Source: Ptiloglossa arizonensis (Eukaryota > Arthropoda > Insecta > Hymenoptera > Colletidae). From it: a stretch of 64,000 bases of DNA. Under the pieces are notes generated by a model, which saw nothing but the letters and a program-made list of their open reading frames with translations, did no database searches and was not told the origin of the DNA. Positions within the stretch are counted from its first letter, which is position 1, and each line of letters opens with the position of its first letter. Below are positions 48,931 to 62,240 of the stretch, one piece after another. Position numbers and translations under genes: made by a program. The stretch covers positions 22,152,543 through 22,216,542 of the forward strand of contig NC_135048.1 of assembly GCF_051014685.1 (NCBI RefSeq). The letters are read 5' to 3'.

Positions 48931-50447
48931 GATGTGCATTTTCTTTGCTTTTTTAATAACTTTCTCATCGCATTTGTGGTAAATAATTGTGGGTTACCGA
49001 TTCTTTGGATTCCTTGGAACGATACCTTCTTAATATTTCAATTGTCGAAGCTATCCAAATTTTGACATCCTTTTAAACATCCTACTTCTTCCTTCATGGT
49101 TCGTCACAATGTTTCGTTTCGGTTAAATAACGGAAATATTGACCCTTTCGAGTAGATGGTGCATTGTTCGTTGAATGAATATTTCTTCTATAATGTATTC
49201 AAATTACAAGCCTATCGGCCGAGTAGCTTTCGAGATATCGTGCACACCGTGTCGATAAAGATCGTTCCGAGAAAAATGATTTTTAAGATTTCTACGTCGA
49301 GTACCAGAGCATATAGAAAGTACCGGTTCGAAGTCTTATAACTTTGCCAATTTTTTAAATATCGCTATAATCTATTCGTTACAATGTTATCAAGGTTCGA
49401 ATCTTCGAGATAATGGAAAAAAACAAAAATTGTCATTTTGATTTGCAATTATAGGCTACACCCTTGGCGGGGACAAAAGAGAGGGTACAATCTTTGCGCA
49501 TTTCTTGCAACGATACTGTAGTCCCGATAGAAACGAAAATTTTTCCTAGAAATAATACATACAATCGTTCGTGAAAGAAAATTTTTTACACGTTGAATGC
49601 AACTAAACAAAATGGCGTTGATCCTGTTCGCGGGATCCACGGTACCCGGGTGACTTCGATTGTGTCCTTGTTCGTCGATCCAAATTGCAAATAAAAATAA
49701 CAACGCTTTAACGCAGATCCAATGCAAAATTTGGCTTTCGATTGTACTCGAGGAGCGAGTACGACGACAACGTTTCCATCGATTTTCCAGTTTTACCGAT
49801 TTGGGTGGGTCGACGAATATTAAATGTCACGGCTCGCTTAAAAACTTATAAATCGCTGTCACGTTTCGGGGAAGACTGGTTGTCACAAAAATCACCGGCA
49901 TCAATTATCGGTAGCACGAAAATACGAAAAAAGAAAAAAGGGAACGCGCGTGCGTTCCTTTTTTCCTTTTTTTTTTCATTCCCTGTCGTCCTGCGCCCGT
50001 GTAAGTGCTCCTTTGGTATAATTAAGCACCGACGTACGCGAAAGACGTCGAAACTGGGTCTTGTCAAGGAAGTGGTTTATGTGTTGCACGTGCACCAGCG
50101 TAGCAACGTGGCCTGTGCGTCCATTAATATACGCACCTTGTGAATACGATACCTCGACACGCTAGAATTTCGACTCCGCAAGAAAACCCGCGGGTAGCGA
50201 GGGAATTCCATGGGAAACTGGCCCGTCGTGTGACCGAGGATGTGGATATTTAAAGTGCTTCGCGGTCGATAATTAGACTCTTTAACATTTTGACGGTGCT
50301 GGTACCTGTCGATTCAGTGTAAAATGGAAAACAGGCAGGACGAGTGTTTGGTTACTATAACTGGTAATGCATCGGCTCTTTATACGCGTTTGTGTAAGTA
50401 AAGGTTCTCGGTTCGATTACTTAACATTGCCGAGTTTCTTTCTACCG
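48931..50447. other. Non-coding DNA with one weak exon candidate
   Basis: At 50324 an ATG in good context (AAAATGG) opens MENRQDECLVTIT and meets a donor G|GTAATG at 50363, preceded by TATTTAAAG at 50247. The evidence is too thin to call a gene. Confidence 0.3.
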
Positions 50448-51065
50448 GGATTATTCGAATAATTTAATATTCGAATATTCAAATATTCAAATATTTAAAT
50501 ATTCGGCTGTTACTATTCAAATACCATTGTTTAAATATTTTATGGGTATTCGAATATTCAAGTATTTGAATGTACTTGAACATTACTATTCGAATAATTG
50601 AATACTCGAACATTATTATTCGAATATTTGAATACTCAAATATTAGGATTCGAATACCATTGTTTGAATATTTTATGGGTACTCGAATATTCAAGTATTT
50701 GAATATTACTATTTTAATGTAATTGTAATGTGTGTACTTGAACATTACTATTCGAATAATTGAGTACTCCAACATTATTATACGAATATTCGAGTACTCA
50801 AATATTAGAATTCGAATATTACTATCGAATAATAATATTCGAATATTCGAGTACTCAGTCGTTACTATTTGAATACCGTTGTTTCAATATTTTATGGGTA
50901 TTCGAATATCCAAGTATTTGAATATTACTATTTGAATGTACTTGAACATTACTATTCGAATAATTGAGTACTCGAACATTATTATTATATTTGAATATTC
51001 GAGTACTCAAATATTAGGATTCGAATATTACTATTCGAATATTATTATTCGAATATTTGAATAAC
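50448..51065. repeat. Dense ATTCGAAT/TATTCGAGTA array, irregular period
   Basis: About 600 bp made of short blocks such as TTCGAATATTCAAGTATTTG and ACTTGAACATTACTATTCGA, arranged in longer, imperfect units. A 98-codon minus-strand frame within it is repeat translation. Confidence 0.8.
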
Positions 51066-52714
51066 GAAGATAAATTTCATCGCCAAAACGTTCGAATATT
51101 CTATTCAATTCGATCGAAACGTCGCGATAATTTTTCGAATTTCCGTGGTTAATCTGCGCTCGTTTCTCGCGGTAAACAAACTTCGAATCTGGAATCAAGC
51201 GCACCATCGTGTTAGCAAGTAGCCGTACTATCGAACCACCATTTTCTTCGCGCTCCGAATGATAGACACTCATAGCTAACAACATCCGTCATTCGTGTGG
51301 ATACGAATGACGTGGTCTATCAAGAAGCATTTCTATCATTCGTGTACGAACGAGGCGTAGAAATCCGAACACGTTACAGAAACCACCAGTTTCCATTTTT
51401 CAACCGGCACTGGAAAAAGCAAACAAATCGACACGTTGAATACTTTTTTACCAACCGCGGTGCCATTGTTACAATTTTTTCAATCGATCGTTCCACGATT
51501 CTTCACCGTCTAAACATACCAATCCGGATTAATAACTTTCTCTACACATCAGATTCACTCGTACCGATTTTTCTTTTCTTCTCTCGTACGAATTTCGCAC
51601 GAATCGAAAACGATCGAAAATTAACCGAAAAAAAAAAGAAAAAAGAAAGTAAAAACAAATACCGTCTCGTTAAACCGCGTCGTCCATTAATTATTTTCGT
51701 TCCGATCTGATTATTATACATCTTTCATAGAGACGAAATATGATAACCCTCGAAAAGTATCCAGGTTGTTGGACGAACGTTTAATATTTATTGTCGATCT
51801 ACTTCTCGACGAGAACGAGGGAACTGCCAATCGTCGATAGCGATCGCGGATATCTGGAACACCCTGTAGCAAGCGTAAAGGAGGGTCAGTAACGGGTCGG
51901 GACTGGAACCGATTTCGATGGAAACGAAATCTCTCGGATTTACCGTTAGACCGTCTAAGCGTGGAAGCACGTGTTCACCGATCTTTGCAACGGGCTTGTG
52001 CACTTGCCGCGAAAAAGGAGGAAGGAAAGTGAAAGTATCGAGGGAAACCTTAACAATGTTTCCACGTTTACCGAGACTGTCAAGGTTGCCCGATCAACGC
52101 CGAGGCCCCGTTAGAATTTTATCCGGCGATCGTTAGAGCGGATGCTTTTTCAAATTGACTCCTATCTGGACACGGGATCGCGCGAGAGATCGCTTATAAA
52201 CCGGCCGCTCGTGTCGGATCCATTTGTTAATCCCTCGAAGGGATCGGTAACCCAGAATATCGGAACTATGGAAAACACGAGGGACCGTGTCACGTGTCTT
52301 TGCGCGGGAATCGTGCGATTTCCGTGGCGCAAGGACAACGGGGACAAGAATCGTTCGTTGCGCGCTGTTGCCGCATATGCCGCCCAACCGGCGGATATGT
52401 ATTGTAACTCGATGCGAGAACAGACGGTGATGATTGAGCACGTGTAATCGACGTGCGTGGACGATTCTTCTTGGGGCGATCTTAGAGAGATCTGGTTCCG
52501 TTTCGATGCAATTGACGAAATTTTTTGGCGCTTCGTTATCGTGGTGTACCATGTATTTTAAGATGGTATATTTTTCGGTGAATTGTAAGTATACTGATCG
52601 ATACAGTTTCAAGTTCGAGAGTTTGAAAGTGTGTAAAAGAAAATTGTTACGATTAGATTCGTTTATTTTTTGTAGAATGTGGAGGTATTAATAAGCGCGG
52701 GGCTCTTTGACGAT
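51066..52714. other. Non-coding DNA with a compact hairpin
   Basis: GTCATTCGT (51288-51296) and ACGAATGAC (51303-51311) form a perfect 9-bp stem with a 6-base loop. Outer arms TGATAGAC (51260-51267) and GTCTATCA (51315-51322) also pair. No gene supported. Confidence 0.4.
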
Positions 52715-52955
52715 TGTTCGGATTATTCGAGTACTTGGATAACGACGTCACGAAGTACTCGTAATTCGGATTTCGGATTATTCGAGTACTTGGATAACGA
52801 CGTCACGAAGTATTTGTAATTCGAATTTCGGATTATTCGAGTACTTGGATAATGACGTCACGAAGTATTTGTAATTCGAATTTCGGATAACCGAATACTC
52901 GGATAACGACGTCACGAAGTATTCATAATTCAGATTTCGGACAACCGAATTCTTA
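52715..52955. repeat. 55-bp tandem repeat, four units
   Basis: Units start at 52720, 52775, 52830 and 52885. Each combines a TTCGAGTACTTGGATAACGA-type block with GACGTCACGAAGTA. The third unit contains a perfect TGACGTCA (CRE/AP-1-type) site; the others have CGACGTCA. Confidence 0.85.
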
Positions 52956-55900
52956 AGAAAAGAATCCCATTACCGATTCGATTTGCATAGTTACATTTTG
53001 TAAAAATAGAAAGAAAAGAAGGAGATGAAAATAATATGCTAACGCATAGAGAATTAGAATCACGTATACGTTCGGTGCAAAAGCAAGGTACAGATGTAAG
53101 TTGTTATTAATCTAACCTTGTGAAAATGTAACGAGTGTGCAATAAAATAACAAAGGACAAGGGAAAGGGATGCAAAAAGAATGAGAAATAAAATTTCTTC
53201 TCCACAAATTGGACAATTTTGGACTAGTAGAACACAATAAGTAATTCACTGCGAGTATTATCGGCGAATAGAATTTTGGTCCTTTCCGATAAATTTTCCA
53301 AGAAACCTTGGTCGAAGATCAACTCGGTAACAGCGCACTTTATCATTCAGGATAAACGAACAAAATGACCGAGCCGCGGTCCGACTGGATGCATTGAGTC
53401 AATGCTCGCGTAATTACCGGTAAGATAATCGCGATTGAACGTTCACCTATCGAGTGACAAATTTATTCGACAAGATTAATCTCGCTACGTTGAAATAGCC
53501 GTTTAAGGTATAGCCGCTAACAAGGCGGTGAATCAAAGACGTATTCTTTTCTTTTCTCTGAAGGGGAGAAATATTGTATTTTAATTCCACGTATTTATTG
53601 CATCGATTCGGTTTGATTTACTTTTAATAATAAACCAATCGCTAGTGTAACAACGTTTGACCTTAACCTGCGTGAATTTTTACATTTTACGAGAACAAAT
53701 TTTTCAAATTATCTTCTGAAATTAGGAAAATAGAAAAGAAAAGAAAATAGAAAGATTATTATATATTTTCTTAAGAAACTTAACAATCGTCCCTCTTGTA
53801 GATAATCGAAGCACGTTCGATCGCTTGTATCGATACGTCGCCATCTTTACTATTAAAATAATAATCCCGTTTGTTAAGTTTTCCTTGTTCCACGGTTCAC
53901 GATCGATGCAGCGCCATTTTTACGATCAAAATAATAATTCTCTCGGTCGAGTCCTCCTCGTTGCTCCACGGTTTACGAACGCGCAAGTGTTCCCATAGGT
54001 ACGAGCAGTACTTTCTTGTTACTTTCACGCGGACAACCCATTTCAGGGGCCGGTGAAAAAACATCAACAAGTCGAATTACGGTAAGCGGTTTTTCCCGCG
54101 GCGGTTCCGGCAGGATGGAGCAAACGGATATCGTTTCTTTGACGCTTGAGTTATAACGCGCGGCTCATCCTCGAGACGTAGGATCGCGATACGAGAAACA
54201 AGGTTGATTTCCACGGCCAAGTTGCAACTGGGTTATTTACTCACAGTTCCGTTTTGCAGATAATCGCCGGCACCGCCTTCGATGGCATCGCGTTGAACCT
54301 CCATTAGAATATACACCAAGATGTATGGTTTCTCGTAAAACCGTGCGAGTATACACTCAACGAGGTGTTTATCTTCGTGATAAGGGAGCCGTAGCCAAAG
54401 GTGTGGGATAATATTCCGCGTCATTGTTCGCGATCGCCGGCTCTCTGTCATTCTAACCGCCTTAACAGATATATTCAATTACGGGCTAACAACGGGCAAT
54501 CTTCCTGTCGTCGCTTTGGAAAAAAGTCGCTAATAAGACCGAGGACTTTGAACCACCGTCTATCCGGTATTCAATTATCGAAATTGCTCGAATCGTTCGC
54601 GATCAACGTTCCTAAATAAAAATAACTCGATCCATGTAAGGCTGGATGGAAAATAGGCCACGGTGCGCGAACTGCTCTTTGAAAAATCAAGGACATCGTT
54701 GAACGAACCCGTCCTGGTACTTGCAAACGACTGCTGCGAATCGTAACTCGGGATCCTGATGGAATTCGATTGTCCTAATAAATTGAGGGTACACCTTCAT
54801 CCGTAAGTATTACGACATTTTGTATTTTTAGTAAAAAGGAAACGAGAACATTTTTCGAGGAGAATAGGATTCTCACTAGTAACGTTGTATTTTTGTCGAT
54901 AGTATATATTTTTTAGGGCGAACATTCTTGTATTATTTTCAAGGATCTATCGTTTAGTATGATCATAGACAAAATATTGTCCTAACGAACATAGTTACTT
55001 AATTTTCTTAGGATGTGAGACATCAAATTGGGAAATATTTCTTCGAGTTCGATGTAATTACTTTCGGTTTCATTTTCCATAAGGGTTGTACATAGTGATT
55101 GTACTTCCGGATAACTCACGAAAATCTATTTATTCCAGAGCTCTCATTTTCTGTCGTTAAAAACATTCCTCGTAATAGAATACGTATATAAAAAATTCTT
55201 TGTATGGGTATTGTGTTTCTTTAACGTACCAGGAATAAAGTATGGTGTACGTTTTCAGAGTCATTGTACGTCGAACGAACGAACAGACGATACTTGTACA
55301 CCAACTGTGCACGTATATCCACCATCGTGGGCGCGAAAAGTCACGTTTGTACTCGAACCACCCTCGTATCGTCTCGTGCCAATAAATATCCTCGCCACGC
55401 GAGGATCGATCGTTGGAAATCGACGTTCGAGAAAGATTCCTCTTCGAACGAGTCCTTCCGCGCTCGTCTTTCACCTATTCCCGATGTAAATCTCGACAAA
55501 TTTCCAAGAAACCGTCGAGATTCTCGTCTTCACGAATCTCAGCTTCTACGGTGTGTTCCTCTCCATTTACAGGTGAGTTCGTTTACAGGGTCATCGGTAA
55601 TTACACCGTGCACGATCGATAAATCATCGAAAACCGTCGTTAACTGATCGGTGACAATGAGAAAATAATAATTGTCAACCGAATGGACGCAACCGTCCAT
55701 GGAATGTTTTAATAACTTCTTCGCGGACCATTGTACCGTATTCCCGTTACGCTAATTACACCCCGTGTAGTAAAAACGTGGTTCGGCATTAAATGGAATT
55801 AAAATTCAATATTCACCGTTCCATTAACTGTGACGTGCAATCACGGGTACCCCGCTAATGCTCGCTAAAATAATTACCGCCTTCGAGTGTATTTATTACG

Positions 55901-56074
55901 AAGACAATATCCGGAATAACGGTGGCTCCGATGAATCGACGAGTTGGGCGCATAGTTCGAACGGACAACGAATGGTAGCCACGACGTGTCCAATTTGTCT
56001 TCGTTAGATATCGCTGCCCGTCCCTTGCTCGAAATGGGAGTGGAATCTGGTATTCGTGCAAGGGTTTGCAGGTA
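52956..56074. other. Non-coding DNA
   Basis: No supported gene. Chance frames of up to 127 codons near 55264-55647 have no splice context or motif. Confidence 0.4.
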
Positions 56075-56870
56075 CTCGAATGCCGCGAACAAATCGGGAG
56101 AATATTCGAGTACTCGAGTGTTACGAATTAAATTGGAATATTCGAGTACCCACTCGATCGTTACGAATGAACTCCGAATATTTGAGTACTCGAATTCTAC
56201 GAATAAACTTGGAGTATTTGAGTTGTTGAGCCATACGAATGAACTTGGAATGTTTGAGTAGTCGATTGTTACGAATAAACTTGGAATATTTGAATTGTTG
56301 AGTGATACGAGTGAACTTGGAATGTTTGAGTAGTCGATTGTTACGAATAAACTTGGAATGTTTGAGTAGTCGATTGCTATGAATAAACTTGGAATGTTTG
56401 AGTAGTTAATTACTACGAATAAACTTGAAATGTTTGAGTTGTTGAGCCATACGAATAAACTTGAAATGTTTGAGTTGTTAAGCCATACGAATGAACTTGG
56501 AATATTTGAATTGTTGAGTGATACGAGTGAACTTGGAATGTTTGAGTAGTCGATTGTTACGAATAAACTTGGAATGTTTCAGTAGTCGATTGCTATGAAT
56601 AAACTTAGAATGTTTGAGTAGTTAATTACTACGAATAGACCTGGAATATTTGAGTAGCTAACTTCTACGAATAAACTTGAAATATTTGAGTAATCGATTG
56701 CTACGAATAAACCTGGAATATTTGAGTAGTTAATTATTACGAATAGACTTGGAATATTTGAGTGGTTAATTCCTACGAATAAATTTGAAATGTTTGAGTA
56801 GTCGAACTTGGAATGGTTGAATATTCGAATACCGTTTTTCGAATATTTAAGAATTTAAATACCATTATTC
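56075..56870. repeat. 36-bp tandem array, about 20 diverged units
   Basis: Units of TTTGAGTAGTCGATTGTTAC plus GAATAAACTTGGAATG with many variants, flanked by ATTCGAGTACTCGA-type core sequence. Confidence 0.8.
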
Positions 56871-59076
56871 GTCCATCGAACGCAAAGGAGGTTCGAAAAA
56901 GAACGACGAACCCAAAGTATGTACTTGCGTAAGTTGTAATCTTGGTGTCTTACAAGTCGATCGAATCACCGAAGCGTTCGAATAATCGAATACAAGAAAA
57001 TTCAACGAGTAATCAATGCGAGCTGTTGCTCGAAACGGATTAAGACCAACTTCTGTCGCGTTTCTCAAATTAGAGTCGCGTTGCGCTACCGTATTAAATC
57101 ACGATATTTGTTTTCTTTTTTTTTTTTTATATATCAAGTTCGTACGAGAGAGCACATCGAATAGACGATTCCCGCTGATACCTACGTATCCGTGAGGATC
57201 CACCAGCGGAACGTTAAGATGCATTAATCACTGTCCATACGCTTTCGCGGGAATAACGACGTTGCCTGTGCTTCTATTAACTGTTTTTGATGTAGATAAA
57301 GTTGGTGTTCGTTTTTAAATGTACTTGCACGAAACGCGGAAAGAGTGACATGTCAAGATCTGCAAACGAGTTAGGTATATTAGAAAATGTTATTGGTCGA
57401 AGTTGAAAGAGTTCTACGGGTTAAACTACAGCTTCACGAATAAATTTACATCCTCGAAGGCGTTTCGAAGACCTTCGAGGTCACGACGTTCTTCTTAATC
57501 GTAATGGAGGCATTCTTGCGGAAAGTAACGCGATTGTAAAAATTAGAAAATTGTATTCTTTTTTTTTTTCAAATACAATAACTTACCTTCAGACATCCTA
57601 CAGCGTGATACGATCGATAAATCGCTCGGTGGTGATATTAATTTTGAATATTCTAGCCGGGTATAAAAGAAACGCGTGAAATCATAGGATTGTGAACTGG
57701 AACACTTTGAATACAAAGGTTGAATCACGTCCTGTGAATTATGATGCTCTCATTTTACCGGATCTGCATTGTAAGATTTTGCTAGTTCACCTTCAACTCG
57801 ACGCTAGTCGCAATAACAGATAGCAGCGACCTTCTGCAATACTAAAATATACTATGTAAGCTGTAACAGTGTTCCAGCCACGTGGAATTGTTATCGTTGT
57901 TACAAAAATTTAAAAAATTCTAAACACACACCGTCGTCCAAACATTTTGAGACAGTTGACAAATTTCGCGCGGACACGAAAACGATTACGCGCCTTTTGA
58001 AATATTTTGAGGGATATTATTTCGTGTCTTGTGTAACATTAGAATTTTTATTTAAAAAATACGAAATGGTACCTACAGTTCTCTCCGAACTGTCTTCTCT
58101 CTTGGAGCAGCTCACAGTGGTTTCGATGCTGATCGTATTCCATAGAAAAAAATTTCTATAACGATTTCTAGATGCAGTTGATTTGTTGCATAAGAATTGT
58201 TGGAAAACAAGTAGGGACTCGTTTGAATGGTTTAAAGACGGAACGATTCGCGTAGCAACAATTTTACTATTTATCAAAGCTGACTGCTCCATAGGCACTG
58301 GTACGATGTCAAGGGCTGGTTCTGCGTCACGATAACGCAAGACCGTGTGTGACAATACAGACATCTAAAAAAATTACAACAATGGGGCTACAACAATGTT
58401 ACTTCTCCGTTCTTCGTTCGTCTTGCTCACCGAACTTCTGCGGGCTTGCAGAAGTCTCGAAGATCTCCTTCGAGCAGCGAAGTTAAGAAAGTACGAAAAA
58501 TACGAAGAAAGCGAAGAATTCTCCAGGGAATAGAAAGTATTGTTTATGTTTTCGTGAGTATATGTTTTCGATCGAGAAAATTTCGAAAACAGTTTTTCAT
58601 TTACGGAGAAACACGTTTCAACACCTACCGCATCGGATTTCAATAATTAAAGAAACAAATTTTCTTTTAACGTTCGTACACTGCTGTTCAAAAGTTTGGA
58701 GCACGTTTCGATCTTCAAAATGAGCGGTATAAAAAGTTATGTAATATCAAATACAATATTACGAAATGTCAAATCTATTTTCTTCGTTCTTGATTCGAAA
58801 CTATTCCAAAATACACTTTCGTACGATAGAAAACAATATGTAACATTCCATGTGAAAGAATGAAAAATAACCTTCCTTTCTCGACAAATACTGCAAACAT
58901 AGAAAATTGAAAGAAAAACATTAAAATCTTTTCTTCTTTCAATTTTTTCGTACACTTTTCATTTACCAGAAAATCCTGATCTATACACCCTTGATAACTG
59001 CACATATCTGTTGAAACCATTACGTTTTAACGGTTAAAATGGTTAAATGGATCTCGATAAAATTGTACATTCAAAC
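56871..59076. other. Non-coding DNA
   Basis: No supported gene. Confidence 0.4.
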
Positions 59077-59535
59077 CTGGTACCTAAATTTACAAGTGTT
59101 CATGAACATCGTGAACAAAAAAAAAAAAATACTACAAACACAAAATAGAGGTGTGATTCTATTGTCGAGCTAATACCAAAGATAAAAGATTACAAGGTGT
59201 CCATTGATCGCTGGTACCTAAATTTGCAAGTGTTCATGGACATCGTAAACAAAAAAAAATACTACAAATACAAACTAGACGCGTAACAAAATTTTCTAAA
59301 AGAGATTTCCGTCGTGATTCTATTGTCGAGCTAATACCAAAGATAAAAGATTACAAGGTGTCCATCGATCGCTGGTACCTAAATTTGCAAGTGTTCATGA
59401 ACATCGTAAACAAAAAAAAAAAAATACTACAAATACAAAACAGACGCATAATAAAATTTTCCGAAAGAGATTTCCGTCGTGATTCTGTCGTCGAGCTAAT
59501 ACCAAAGATAAAAGACAGCGCGCGTCCACCGATCG
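59077..59535. repeat. About 161-bp tandem repeat, three units
   Basis: CTGGTACCTAAATTTGCAAG-type starts at 59077, 59211 and 59372. The first unit has lost about 27 bp. Each unit has a run of nine or more A followed by TACTACAAA. Confidence 0.85.
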
Positions 59536-60420
59536 TTGCGATATCGGATCAAGGCTTTCCTCGTACGCTTGTTTAAGCAACGTCAGTGGAAGGCTGGTGC
59601 CCCGGCTAAATGTAACATTAGATTGGTCGTTGCGCCGGCTACAGGCGTATAATTACGAAACCGTGAAAAAATTCGCAAACCAGCGCGCACCGCGTCGTAC
59701 GCAGCGCGCCGCGGAGCCGCGTAAACGTAATTACGGGTGCAACGGTCCGCGCAGGACGCGGGGATTACGCTTGTTCAGGGGCTTGTGCCCGAGCAGATAA
59801 ATGGCCGGCGGAGCTTGTCGCGGCGTATCACGGTTTCTGCTCAGAATGCAAATCAGCCGACAGCGCGAACAAAAACTCGGCCCCGTTATCTACGAATCTA
59901 AATAAAGGCACCCGCGACAGACAACCGCGTTCGATGATATTTCGTATTCAGCGTTCGAGCAGGTGGGAACACGGTGGTTACCCCGTCCCCGCGCGCGGAT
60001 TTATGAAATCGGTCGGATGACGATCGCCGTGGGGAATTTGCACCACTGAACATCGCCGATTTCAACGAAATTTGGTACACTTCTAGGTCAGTGTACAGAA
60101 TAATCGTAACCGGAATTATAGCCGCGGACGATCGGTCGGTTGTGAATAAAATGAATGTAAAGTTTGGTAAAATTGTTCGTAACGAGATTCCAAGGTGCGA
60201 CGATGGTTTTTCAAAGGTGTTTGTACGGAGGTAGGTGTTAAGGAAGTAACGTTGATAGTATTCGGGTTTGGGGGCAGACGGTTTATAGTTTGTAAGATAC
60301 TTAATGTTGAAATGATTAGTTTTGTTTGTCTCTGTTTCGTTCGTTGGAAGTGGTTGTGACGTGATTGGTAAGTGATTGAGACGCTTTGGCTCTATGTATT
60401 ACATTTTGTTTTGTCATAAA
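59536..60420. other. Non-coding, partly CpG-rich DNA
   Basis: The 59590-60060 part is CpG-rich and could be conserved regulatory DNA. No exon supported. Confidence 0.35.
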
Positions 60421-60975
60421 TTGTTATACACGGCTATAATTTAGGTTACGATTATTGTACACGTGGATCTGCATACCTGTCAAATTTCATAAAAATCGGT
60501 GAAGATCAGAAAAAATTGTCTGGTCTGGTATGCTGTAGTAGCATAATATAGCGTCCAACAGTAACTATAGTGTAGTGGTAAGTGTATCTAACCTTCACTA
60601 TTTAAGTATACTCGACTGTTTTTTCAAAACTTTTTATTTATTTTTTTCGTAATTGGTTATATACGACTCTAATTTGGGTTACGATCACTATACACGTAAA
60701 TCTACAAGTATGCCAAATTTCATAAAAATCGGTAAAGATAAAAAAAATTGCTTAGTCTGGTATATTATAGTGGTATAATATAGCGTCCAACAGTAACTGT
60801 GGTGTAGTGGTAAGCGTACCTAACCTTCGCTACTTAAGTATACTCGACTGTCTTTTCAAAACTGTTTATTTATTTTTTCGTAACTGGTTGGTCATATACG
60901 GCTATAACTCGGTTTACGATCACTATACAGACGGATCTGCATACCTGCCAAATTTGATGAAAATCGGCGAGGAAC
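60421..60975. repeat. About 233-bp tandem repeat with tRNA-like A-box
   Basis: Units start near 60421 and 60653, with a partial third near 60889. Shared blocks are AATATAGCGTCCAACAGTAA and GTGTAGTGGTAAG. The latter resembles a tRNA D-arm/A-box, with a weak B-box (TACTCGACTG) about 30 bases on. A tRNA-derived SINE amplified in tandem is likely. Confidence 0.7.
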
Positions 60976-61814
60976 AGTACGGACACTCCCTATGCGAGAG
61001 TAAATGAATAATATGGCTCAGGAGGGGAACAAAGCGGGACCGCTTGCCGATCTCGTGCCGCTCGCGCGCGTCCGCGCGAGACTTTATCGTTTCCATCGGA
61101 TCGCGCAACAAGCGCGAGTTTGTAAACGTACGTGTGCGCAATTATAAAAAAAAAACGGACGCGGATTTACGCCGAAGCGTGTGCTCCACCTTGGCTATCA
61201 TTAGTGGAACAGCTGTTCCCAGGTATACATATATATATATATACAACGGTTCGCTTATCGTCGAATACACCATACCGCGGCGTTTTGCTCGACCGTTTAG
61301 CGTCCATTATCGGTCCCATTATCTTGATGTTTGTTCTTCGCTTTCCGTTCGAACAATTTCTCGACAGCGGCGTGGCCTTTTTCCGCCCTGGAATACGATA
61401 TCAAATTACGCATATCTCCGGGCCGACGGATATCGTAGCCATCGGAGCGAGACCGTCCGGTGGTTTATCGAAAAACCGTACCCAATGATCCCTTCCAATA
61501 ATGCCTCGATCGTTCCAGATGGTCTTTGTCCGGTTGTCCGTCCGCGAATCGGTTAAATTTCATCTTTGTAGCTTGTTGCGGGCCTGAATTATCGGATCGT
61601 AAGTACTTACGCGTTGTACGCTCGGGATCGATTCGATGTAATCGGGCGCCGGGGGACCGCGGTGAGAAACATAGATACGGGTCCGCCGAAGCGTTGAATT
61701 TGTTAATTGTCTCTGTTAACACGCGCGCTACCAGGCGTCGCATACCGGCGACCGATTCTCAAGAGAGATTAACCGTCACATACGGGTGACAGCGATATTA
61801 TCGTACACCGATGT
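60976..61814. other. Non-coding, CpG-rich DNA
   Basis: Contains a short (TA)n run at about 61223-61241. Overlapping open frames of 90-170 codons on both strands come from the high GC content; none shows a known motif. Confidence 0.35.
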
Positions 61815-62240
61815 TCGAATACCTGCTGAAATATTCGAATAACGATATTCGAATACTTTCTCGAGGGTTCGGATCATATTTCACCGGTCTATTCAAATAT
61901 TTGTGTATCCGAATATGTGTTCAAGGATTCGAACGATGACACTGGAATAACTGGTTAAATATTCGAATAAAGATGTTCGGATACCTATTCAAATATTCGA
62001 ATAAAGATGTTCGGATACCTACTCAAATATTCGAATAAAGATATTTGGATACCTACTCAAATATTCGAATAAAGATATTCGGATACCTACTCAAATATTC
62101 GAATAAAGATATTCGGATACCTACTCAAATATTCGAGCATCGATATTGGAATATCTACTCAAATATTCGAGTGTCGATATTCGAACACCCACTCAAATAT
62201 TCGAGTATCGATATTGGAATACCTACTCAAATATTCGAAA
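61815..62240. repeat. 34-bp tandem array with AAATATTCGAATA core
   Basis: Units of CCTACTCAAATATTCGAATA plus AAGATATTCGGATA repeat with a 34-bp period (clearest from 61981 to about 62150), then degrade. Confidence 0.85.

Noticed and set aside
50324..50363. Possible first coding exon MENRQDECLVTIT
   Set aside because: Good ATG context and donor, but the frame is very short, the putative TATA word is too far from an initiator, and no partner exon was found.
32166..62240. CGAATATTCG words as heat-shock elements
   Set aside because: They contain one GAAnnTTC pair, but the neighbouring TTCGAA has no 2-base spacer, so runs of three correctly spaced units needed for strong HSF binding are generally missing.
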